DNA of 10,587 nt, taken from positions 403-10,989 of the forward strand of contig QIAS01000417.1 of assembly GCA_003225615.1 (NCBI GenBank), read 5' to 3'. This DNA comes from Acidobacteriota bacterium (lineage in GTDB: Bacteria; Acidobacteriota; Terriglobia; Terriglobales; Acidobacteriaceae). Each line of letters starts with the position of its first letter. The first letter of the stretch is position 1. The position numbers and the translations under genes were made by a program. This document shows positions 1-6,253 of the stretch, piece by piece. The notes below the pieces were generated by a model. The model saw nothing but the letters and a program-made list of their open reading frames with translations, did not search any database and was not told where the DNA came from.

Positions 1-248
1 CACGGTCTTCACCGTACCTCGCTTGACGAACTCCCTTATTTGGTTGGGCGTGGACATCCCGGTGACGACAATCTTGCCCGTGAGCTCCGCCTTCTCCACC
101 GCTTCAGCCACCTTGGGAAGCGCGACCACGGAGGGAGCGACGATTGCGTCGAGTTGACCCCGGAACTTGTTAATCAAGTCCTGGGCCGCGCTGAACGACT
201 CCGCGGGTTGTTCAGCCCATACCCGATGTCGACCAGCTGCATCTTCGG
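1..248 (-). pseudogene. Sugar ABC transporter substrate-binding protein (LsrB/RhaS-like), broken C-terminal half
   Basis: Periplasmic sugar-binding protein of the Peripl_BP_4 type, which would deliver a sugar or AI-2-like ligand to an ABC importer. Reading leftward from 248 the strand gives PKMQLVDIGYGLNNP. After a one-base shift at about 205-206 it continues AESFSAAQDLINKF, then LDAIVAPSVVALPKV, then GMSTPNQIREFVKRGTVK. These match the LsrB pattern of a DAIIAP-like strand followed by a STPN..R.YV..GTV motif. The gene is cut by the window start, so its true C-terminus is not seen. It is also cut on its N-terminal side: the preceding 22 codons are inverted, and beyond them lies transposase sequence. 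The frameshift falls in a run of C on the coding strand and fits loss of one base. Family assignment is firm; exact ligand is unknown. It is very unlikely to yield a working protein. Confidence 0.8.
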
Positions 249-314
249 GCTCCCGGAGCGTTCAGCCAGAACTCCTGGATCGCCGCTATGAAGGCGCAGA
301 TGCAGGCGAAGTAC
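249..314 (+). pseudogene. Inverted 22-codon block of the same sugar-binding protein gene
   Basis: On the plus strand this block translates as APGAFSQNSWIAAMKAQMQ followed by AKY. It fits the segment that in LsrB/RhaS-type proteins lies directly before the piece encoded on the minus strand at 1-248 (family pattern: QN.W...MK......YP then KM.LV). Flipping exactly these 66 bp restores an in-frame junction AKY|PKMQLV on the minus strand. The ends carry a three-base inverted match (GGG at 247-249, CCC at 314-316), so each breakpoint is uncertain by a few bases. The inversion is inferred from the two adjoining translations; the homology of each side is read directly from sequence. Confidence 0.7.
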
Positions 315-509
315 CCTGTCGACTGGCTGAGGAACCGCACGAGTCGCTTGACGTTCTGGGCCGCCGCTGCCAAGAAGAACTGCTCCCGAACGAACTTGAT
401 CCGGCGCAGGCGACGAAGTCCGATCTGATTTTTGAGTGCGAACAAGGCTTCCACCTTCTTTCTTTGGTGCTGTGCATAGGCGAACTCTGGCGCCTTCGTC
501 AATGCCCGT
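315..509 (-). mobile_element. C-terminal remnant of a DDE transposase (IS1182/IS5-like)
   Basis: Reading leftward, the strand encodes RALTKAPEFAY, then QRKKVEALF, then KNQIGLRRLRRIKFVREQF, then LAAAAQNVKRLVRFLSQST. This is the usual C-terminal end of IS1182-like DDE transposases: the R-K-x-V-E-x-L-F stretch carrying the last catalytic glutamate, followed by the AAxQNxxRL tail. Only about 65 residues remain; the first two catalytic aspartates and the whole N-terminal part are missing. I see no terminal inverted repeats or target duplication. It sits exactly between the truncated second SDR gene and the truncated sugar-binding protein gene, so an insertion followed by deletion probably made both truncations. 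The IS family name is from memory of the motif and is less certain than the transposase call. Confidence 0.7.
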
Positions 510-605
510 GCGCGCGCACCGGCCCTAGCAAAGCGCCGCCGCTGTCGCGCAACCAATTCCTCTTGATGCGCCCGTCGCAAGCGCCCTTTTGTTGTGCTGA
601 ACCAT
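510..605 (-). pseudogene. 5' stub of a second short-chain dehydrogenase (SDR) gene
   Basis: An ATG at 605-603 on the minus strand opens MVQHNKRALATGASRGIGC and then ATAAALC before a TAG at 527-525. TGASRGIG is the glycine-rich NAD(P)-binding motif of classical SDRs, at its usual place near residue 12. The start is well supported by GGAGGG about five bases upstream. Dropping one T from the TTT run at about 529-531 would continue the reading as ALARAGAR, the normal SDR helix, up to about 510, where transposase sequence begins. The rest of the enzyme, including the YxxxK catalytic pair, is absent. It lies about 160 bases downstream of the SDR tail of the MFS fusion but resembles a different SDR subgroup, so it is probably a separate gene and not the missing half of that one. 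No function is expected from a 26-residue product. Confidence 0.65.
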
Positions 606-766
606 TCTACCCTCCAACCGTGGGATGAACTTCTCTCACGCGGTTCCTTCCAGCCAGGTATCGCCGACCCTGGCCTACCAATTCAGCCCACGGGTCCTGC
701 ATCGGATACGAGCGCAGGGCTGCTCTCGCGCAATCGACGTCGTTTACGGGTAAAGGGTGCGTTCGT

Positions 767-2341
767 TCAGGCATTCATTCCGCCATCCACGGTCAGGTTA
801 GCGCCGGTAATGTATGAGGACTCCGGACCGGCGACAAACGCCACCAGTGCCGCGACCTCATCCACGTGCCCGTAGCGGTCAAGTCCTGTAGCGGCCTTCT
901 GCGGTACCGACCAATCGCCCACGGCGGGATTCAACTCCGTGTCGATGGGACCCGGCTGCACATTGTTAACCGTGATGCCCCGGCTCCCGACCTCTCTGGA
1001 CAGCGCTTGGGTAAATAGCTTCACGGCTCCCTTGGTGGCCGAGTAGGGCACAAGCCCGGGCACCATGCCGATCAACGCGCCAAACAGACCACATACTGCT
1101 GCAGCCGACAGCCACAACCCTGGAACAGCGCGATTGCCGGTGATATGAATCAGGTAGGTGCTGATTGCCGGGGTAAATCCGCCGAAGATCGCTGTCGCCA
1201 GACTGTAGGCGAGGGCGAAACCAGAGGTTCGCACACTAACGGGCATAATCTCTGTCAGGAAGACGACCATTGCCCCGTTATAGCTTCCGTAGAGAAACGA
1301 CAGCCAGAGTTCGACAAAGAGCAGCCGCGCAAAAGAGGGCTGGTGCACCAACCATAACATGGCGGGACCAGCAGTGATCAACATCAGACATGTGCAAGAG
1401 AGGAGCAGAGGGCGGCGTCCCACCCGGTCTGATAGCGAACCCATCACCGGAAGCCAAAACAAGTTGGAAGCTCCAACGCACAGTGTGACCAGCAGACCAT
1501 CAATCGCCGGTAGATGAAGCACCGAATTTCCAAAAGTCGGCGTGTAAGCCGTGATCATGTAAAAAGACACAGTGGTCATGGTCACCATCATCATCCCCGT
1601 GAGCACGACCGACCAGCTCGCTCTAAGCAACCGAAGAATTTCTGATGTGCTCGGCCGCTGTTTGCGAGAAGTAAACTCCTCGGTCTCTTGGAGCGAACGC
1701 CGTAGCACGAACAATACCGGGATAATGGCACAACCGAGCAGCAACGGGATGCGCCACCCCCAAGCAGTCATCTTCTGGGGCGACAAGACCCAATTGAATG
1801 CAACTCCCAACAGACCTGCGAACATCACGGCCACCTGCTGGCTGGCAGATTGCCAACTGACATAAAAGCCTCTGTGCCCAGGCGTGGCTATTTCTGATAA
1901 ATAGACCGAGACACCACCCAGTTCCATCCCGGCAGAGAAACCCTGCAGCAGCCGCCCGAGCAGCACAAGCAGGGGCGCGAAGAATCCAATGGTGGCATAT
2001 CCCGGTGTGCAGGCTATAGTAATGATCCCAACTGACATCAGGGTCAGAGTGAGAATCAGGCCAGCCCGGCGCCCGTGATGATCTGTGCAAGGTCCGAGGA
2101 CGATTGCTCGGAGCGGCCGCATTAGAAAGCCTGCCATCAGAGATAACATCAGCGACAGAAACGGGGTGCCGCTTGGGAAGAAGGTGTTTCCGATCTCTTT
2201 AGCGTAATAGCCAAATACCATGAAATCGTACATCTCCAAAAAATTACCGCTACACACACGCACCACGGACCAGATCTTGGCCTGGCGAGCAAGGGCCGTG
2301 GTCGCGGGAATGCTGGTCTCCAAGGTTGGCTTCGCTCCCAA
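767..2341 (-). CDS. Citrate-type MFS transporter fused to the C-terminal fifth of an SDR
   Basis: Residues 1-425 are a metabolite:proton symporter of the CitA/TcuC type in the inner membrane. Seen are SGNFLEMYDF before TM1, the loop 2-3 motif G-P-C-T-D-H-H-G-R-R (83-92), LLQGFSAGMELGGVSVYLSE (131-150) and a second GSLSDRVGRR (301-310). Twelve membrane segments fit, the last near 407-424. Residues 426-524 are not transporter: GLVPYSATKGAVK holds the SDR catalytic Tyr433 and Lys437, followed by ITVNNVQPGPIDTEL and the usual SDR end ITGANLTVDGG. The SDR lacks its Rossmann half and catalytic Ser, so it should not be an enzyme; it would hang in the cytoplasm. The fusion most likely arose by in-frame deletion between neighbouring genes. 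The start is TTG; GGAAGGA lies almost touching it, so a start at the TTG of residue 7 is also possible. Likely substrate is a tri- or dicarboxylate, inferred from family only. Confidence 0.85.
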   Translation of the reverse strand: MGAKPTLETSIPATTALARQAKIWSVVRVCSGNFLEMYDFMVFGYYAKEIGNTFFPSGTPFLSLMLSLMAGFLMRPLRAIVLGPCTDHHGRRAGLILTLTLMSVGIITIACTPGYATIGFFAPLLVLLGRLLQGFSAGMELGGVSVYLSEIATPGHRGFYVSWQSASQQVAVMFAGLLGVAFNWVLSPQKMTAWGWRIPLLLGCAIIPVLFVLRRSLQETEEFTSRKQRPSTSEILRLLRASWSVVLTGMMMVTMTTVSFYMITAYTPTFGNSVLHLPAIDGLLVTLCVGASNLFWLPVMGSLSDRVGRRPLLLSCTCLMLITAGPAMLWLVHQPSFARLLFVELWLSFLYGSYNGAMVVFLTEIMPVSVRTSGFALAYSLATAIFGGFTPAISTYLIHITGNRAVPGLWLSAAAVCGLFGALIGMVPGLVPYSATKGAVKLFTQALSREVGSRGITVNNVQPGPIDTELNPAVGDWSVPQKAATGLDRYGHVDEVAALVAFVAGPESSYITGANLTVDGGMNA

Positions 2342-2517
2342 ATCCTTCCGACGAATACTTCAATCTTTTGCCGCCCGGTCGAGACAATCGACGTGCATCA
2401 GTACGTCGCGATGAAACAAGAATTCGGTTTCGCTGAAAGTCGTTGGTGCGAGGTCATGATTTTTTTCAAGAGCACACCTCAGAAGTCCTGGAGGATCCAC
2501 GGTGAGCTCTTGAAACC

Positions 2518-2545
2518 TTGCCCGACGGAGCCATCGCTTTATAGT
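2518..2545 (+). promoter_or_regulatory. Candidate sigma70-type promoter for the receptor cluster
   Basis: TTGCCC at 2518-2523 and TATAGT at 2540-2545 are spaced by 16 bases, matching the -35 consensus at 4 of 6 and the -10 at 5 of 6. Transcription would begin near 2552 and leave a leader of about 150 bases before the receptor start. Found by eye only; consensus matches of this quality also occur by chance. Confidence 0.3.
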
Positions 2546-2567
2546 CCATGTTCATGATGAAGATCAA
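2538..2567 (-). promoter_or_regulatory. Candidate sigma70-type promoter for the MFS/SDR fusion
   Basis: On the minus strand TTGATC (2567-2562) is followed after 18 bases by TATAAA (2543-2538), a 4/6 and 5/6 consensus match. It overlaps the -10 of the rightward candidate promoter, so the two would compete. The leader to the TTG start at 2341 would be close to 190 bases. Sequence match only. Confidence 0.25.
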
Positions 2568-2671
2568 GAATGTTGGCACGCACGGCTTCAAGACGATTTC
2601 CAACCCTGCCCTGAACGTGTGGCATCGCCGCATAAGTAATTTCCAATAGCCCGGAAGCCGGAACAAGGCAC

Positions 2672-2699
2672 TTCATGAACGAAAATTCATGAACGAAAA
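2672..2699 (+). repeat. Perfect 14-bp tandem duplication with palindromic cores
   Basis: TTCATGAACGAAAA occurs twice back to back (2672-2685 and 2686-2699). Each copy starts with the self-complementary octamer TTCATGAA, and the pair also forms the inverted arrangement ATGAA-N6-TTCAT. It ends six bases before the proposed receptor start, a place where a regulator could bind, although the duplication might equally be a replication slip. Confidence 0.7.
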
Positions 2700-2704
2700 T
2701 TAAT

Positions 2705-5700
2705 TTGATATTTTCCTTGCTACTTGAGTTAGTCACAAAATGCAGTACGAGTGTTGCAAGTCTCTTGATTCTATTCGCGTCCACAATCAACCCTGAACTT
2801 CACGCCCAAGTGGCAGGCGGCATGATTTCCGGTACTGTCACGGATAACACGGCGCGCGTAATTCCGAATGCTGAAGTGAATATCAAAAACGTTGCGACAG
2901 GAGTGACCCGGGAGGTCACCACAAATACAGACGGCGTGTACGTCGCGCCTAATTTGGTGCCGGGAACCTATGAGCTGAAGTTCGAGGCAAAAGGATTCAA
3001 GTCCGAAACCAAACGCAATATGGCATTAACGGTGGGAGCGTCGCAGATTGTGGATGCGACCATGAATGTGGGGACAACCATCGAGACGGTAGAAGTCACC
3101 AGCGAAGCTCCTGCAATCCAACTTAGCACTTCCGACATCAGCGCCGTCGTGGACGCAACCACGGTCCGTGAGCTGCCTCTCAACGGCCGCAGCTGGACCG
3201 ACTTGGCAACGCTGCAGCCAGGAGTTGATGCAATTCATACCCAGCCTGATTTTGCTGCCGGTACGGACCGAGGGAATCGTGGCTTTGGCCAACAGTTGAC
3301 CATTTCCGGTGCCCGACCCCAGCAGAACAACTATCGCTTGGATGGCGTCAGCCTCAACGATTACGCCAATGGCGCGCCAGGGAGCGTCTTGGGAGGAAAC
3401 CTGGGGGTAGACGCGATCCAGGAATTCTCGGTTCTTACGAGCAACTACTCGGCCGAGTACGGCAAGACTTCCGGGGGAGTGGTAAATGCGGTTACGCGCT
3501 CGGGGACGAATGAATTGCATGGCAGCGCTTACGAGTTCCTGCGCAACAGCTCGCTCGACGCCAAAAACTTTTTTGATGATCGTACCCGAAAAATCCCGCC
3601 CTTTAGGCGCAACCAGTTTGGTGGAGCGATCGGAGGGCCCATTCAGAAGAACCGTACATTCTTTTTTGCTGATTACGAAGGCATACGCCAGTCCACAGGT
3701 ATCTCGACCCTCACCTTCGTGCCTTCACAGAATGCCCGAGCCGGCCAGTTGTGCTCGAACCCAGCCGGTGCGGACCCAAGCAATCCATGTATTCCAACTA
3801 CGGTCACCGTAGATCCGGCGGCGTCGTCGTTTTTCACGTTCTACCACACGCCCAACGGGCCAGCCATTGGAAATGGAGACACGGCACAATACACATTCGC
3901 CGGTCAACAGATCGTCAACGAAAACTTCGTTACAGCCCGTGCCGATCACAAATTTTCAAATAACGACAGCTTGTTCGGTACTTACATGTTTGACAGGACT
4001 CCTTACGCATCTCCTGACGGACTGAACAACGTTGAGTTCACCACCCTGACGGCGCGACAATTCGCGGCCCTGGAGGAGACGCATATCTTCTCGCCTGGCT
4101 TCGTGAACTCGATTCGGCTGGGTGGAAACCATGAAACGGTAAACAACAACGAGAGCCTGACGGCGATTAATACCGATGCTGCCAGAAAAGATCTTGGCGT
4201 CGGAGGTACGGCGTTTGCGGGTCGCGCCGCCCCGCAAGTTCTGGTTGGTGGGCTTACCGATTTTACCGGCGGCGTTGGCGGCAGCCCGACGTATTTTTAT
4301 CACTGGAATTCGATACAGCTCTATGATGATGCATTCTGGACGAAGGGTACTCATTCCATCCGATTCGGTGCGGCCGTCGAACGCATGATGCTCAATGTGC
4401 TTGCCGACACTGATCCCAATGGAATCTGGAACTTCGACAATGTGGCCGGGTTTCTCACCAATCAACCCACTAAATTCCAAGGTGGGATCGCCAGTACGCT
4501 TTCTCCGCGCAATTTGCGTGAGACTCTTTTCGGTGCCTATGTGCAGGATGATTGGCGTGCGCGGACGAACTTAACGCTTAATTTGGGTTTGCGTTACGAA
4601 ATCTCCACGGTGGTACGGGAAACCGCAGGCAAGCTTGCGAACTTGCCCACAGTGTCCGCTGCAACTGCTCATCTAGGCAATCCGTTCTTCAGCAATCCCA
4701 CTCTCAGGGATTTTGAGCCACGTATCGGCTTCGCCTGGGATCTGTTTTCCAATGGAAAAACTGCACTCCGCGGGGGAGTGGGGTTGTTCGACGTACCCTA
4801 CCAGTTTCCTCTCCTGGTCACTCAGGCCATACCGTTTTTCTCCTATACGGTGGTCAAAGACCCATTCGGGGAATGTGGATGTACCAGTCCCTTTCCTAAT
4901 TTTGGCGGCCTGAATATTTCGTTTCCCGCGAACCGCTTGCGCAGCACTTTTGTCGATCCCAAGCCCAAGCGCAATTATGTGATGCAGTGGAATCTCAACC
5001 TTCAGCAGCAGATTACTCCTAGCTTGGCCGGCATGGTGGCATATGTGGGCTCGCGCGGCGTCCATCAACCGTTCCGGGTAGATGACATCAACATGGTGAT
5101 TCCCCCGAAGACCTCAGCCGGTTACGTTTTTCCTTATGTTACAGACCCAACAGATCCGAATTTCGGGGGGCCTGTGGATCCGGTGAACCCTAACCTCGGC
5201 TCAATCCGAGGCATGTTTTATAACGGACACTCCTACTACAACGCTCTGGAGTTGCAACTGGCTAAGCGCATGAGTCACGGTTTCCAAGTCCAAGGCACAT
5301 TCACATGGGCCAAAAGCATGGACACCAGTTCAGCCACAGTTGCGGGAGACGCCTTTGGTAACTCGATCTCGAGTCTGCACTGGTTTGATTTGAGGCTGAG
5401 CCGAGGGCTTTCGGATTTCAATGTTGGGCGCACATTCGTGGTGAATGGAACCTGGGAAGTACCGACTCCCAAGTCCTTCTCCGGTCCCGCAAAGTGGGCC
5501 TTAGGAGGGTGGGAACTAGGATTGATCTTCACCGCCACCGATGGCGTCCCATTCACGCCAAGTTGGGGAACAGGCAATGACCCCTCCAACACAAACAGTG
5601 GGGATGATTGGGCGTTTCCGAATCGCCTTAGTACATCAAACTGCAAAACGCTGACCAACCCCGGCAATCCCCTCGCATATGTTAAGAACAATTGCTTTCA

Positions 5701-6145
5701 AGTTCCTACCGCCCCAGACCTTGCTTTCTGGAACGCAAACTGTAATCCGGCTCCGCCCAGCCTTGTAGATAGCGGGGGCAATCCGATTATCATCACCCAT
5801 CCTCTGGATCCGAAGCAGGATGGCGCAGGATGGCTTCCCGCTCTGCCGTGCTTTAACCTTCGCGGTAATGCCGGACGCAACATCCTGAATGGTCCTGGGC
5901 TCACTGAGTTGGACTTCTCTCTATTTAAGAACAATTACATACGACGGATCTCAGAACACTTCAACGTGCAGTTCCGCGCGGAGGTCTTCAATATTCTCAA
6001 TCACGTAAATTTTGGTCCGCCGAGTACGCCGACAAACACGGACATATTTGACGCTACCGGCGCCCCGAACCAGATTGCAGGAGCACTTACCAAAACAACT
6101 ACGACGGCGCGCCAAATTCAGTTCGCAATAAAGTTCATTTTCTAG
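2705..6145 (+). CDS. Oar-like TonB-dependent receptor with carboxypeptidase-regulatory-like N-terminal domain
   Basis: Outer-membrane receptor of 1146 residues, predicted to import a large or scarce substrate using TonB energy. A hydrophobic export signal ends near LHA34|Q35. Residues about 39-122 are a CarboxypepD_reg-like beta-sandwich (GTVTD...P.A.V...N, GVY.APNL.PGTYEL). The plug follows at about 125-265 (LDGVSLND at 212, AEYGKTSGGVVNAVTRSG at 250-267). The rest is a long barrel closing with IQFAIKFIF and a terminal Phe, as outer-membrane assembly signals require. Length and order are typical of the very large acidobacterial Oar/SusC-like group. No ATG lies in frame before residue 40; an in-frame TGA at 2690-2692 limits the gene to a TTG at 2705 or 2717, and no clear ribosome binding site is seen, so the N-terminus is uncertain. 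It leads the rightward cluster; the next gene begins 108 bases on. The substrate is not evident. Confidence 0.9.
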   Translation: MIFSLLLELVTKCSTSVASLLILFASTINPELHAQVAGGMISGTVTDNTARVIPNAEVNIKNVATGVTREVTTNTDGVYVAPNLVPGTYELKFEAKGFKSETKRNMALTVGASQIVDATMNVGTTIETVEVTSEAPAIQLSTSDISAVVDATTVRELPLNGRSWTDLATLQPGVDAIHTQPDFAAGTDRGNRGFGQQLTISGARPQQNNYRLDGVSLNDYANGAPGSVLGGNLGVDAIQEFSVLTSNYSAEYGKTSGGVVNAVTRSGTNELHGSAYEFLRNSSLDAKNFFDDRTRKIPPFRRNQFGGAIGGPIQKNRTFFFADYEGIRQSTGISTLTFVPSQNARAGQLCSNPAGADPSNPCIPTTVTVDPAASSFFTFYHTPNGPAIGNGDTAQYTFAGQQIVNENFVTARADHKFSNNDSLFGTYMFDRTPYASPDGLNNVEFTTLTARQFAALEETHIFSPGFVNSIRLGGNHETVNNNESLTAINTDAARKDLGVGGTAFAGRAAPQVLVGGLTDFTGGVGGSPTYFYHWNSIQLYDDAFWTKGTHSIRFGAAVERMMLNVLADTDPNGIWNFDNVAGFLTNQPTKFQGGIASTLSPRNLRETLFGAYVQDDWRARTNLTLNLGLRYEISTVVRETAGKLANLPTVSAATAHLGNPFFSNPTLRDFEPRIGFAWDLFSNGKTALRGGVGLFDVPYQFPLLVTQAIPFFSYTVVKDPFGECGCTSPFPNFGGLNISFPANRLRSTFVDPKPKRNYVMQWNLNLQQQITPSLAGMVAYVGSRGVHQPFRVDDINMVIPPKTSAGYVFPYVTDPTDPNFGGPVDPVNPNLGSIRGMFYNGHSYYNALELQLAKRMSHGFQVQGTFTWAKSMDTSSATVAGDAFGNSISSLHWFDLRLSRGLSDFNVGRTFVVNGTWEVPTPKSFSGPAKWALGGWELGLIFTATDGVPFTPSWGTGNDPSNTNSGDDWAFPNRLSTSNCKTLTNPGNPLAYVKNNCFQVPTAPDLAFWNANCNPAPPSLVDSGGNPIIITHPLDPKQDGAGWLPALPCFNLRGNAGRNILNGPGLTELDFSLFKNNYIRRISEHFNVQFRAEVFNILNHVNFGPPSTPTNTDIFDATGAPNQIAGALTKTTTTARQIQFAIKFIF

Positions 6146-6253
6146 ATGGAGTAGCAGAGCGCGCAACTAATTTTCGCCGGCAGCCTACTTGCGCGGCTTC
6201 TATGCAGTTAGAGGTGCTCCTCATACGGTAGAAAGCGCCAGAACCGACATGCC

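Larger units (their letters stand above)
2342..2704. other. Divergent intergenic region without a recognisable gene
   Basis: This 363-base gap separates the leftward MFS/SDR fusion from the rightward TonB-dependent receptor. I see no recognisable gene on either strand. It becomes AT-rich towards the receptor. It contains a candidate pair of overlapping divergent promoters, four TCATGA palindromes (2454, 2552, 2673, 2687) and a 14-bp tandem duplication, so it is probably a shared regulatory region. Confidence 0.6.

Noticed and set aside
315..509. Complete insertion sequence
   Set aside because: Only the transposase C-terminus is present; no terminal inverted repeats or target duplication were found on either side.
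167..628. Plus-strand open frame of 153 codons
   Set aside because: It is the complement of the sugar-binding protein, transposase and SDR fragments, whose minus-strand translations have recognisable motifs.
594..875. Plus-strand open frame of 93 codons
   Set aside because: It lies opposite the SDR tail and the second SDR's leader, has no known motif, and its start lies in the complement of a convincing minus-strand gene start.
510..1066. The two SDR pieces as halves of one gene in swapped order
   Set aside because: The tail and the start look like different SDR subgroups, and the start has its own ribosome binding site and leader, so two adjacent SDR genes explain it better.
2539..2790. 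Minus-strand open frame of 83 codons overlapping the receptor start
   Set aside because: Its second half looks somewhat protein-like, but I recognise no family, it has no ribosome binding site, and its first third lies inside the AT-rich receptor start and the 14-bp repeat.
6159..6195. Inverted repeat GCGCGCAA / TTGCGCG after the receptor gene, as a terminator
   Set aside because: The loop is about 22 bases, the perfect stem only seven pairs, and no T run follows.
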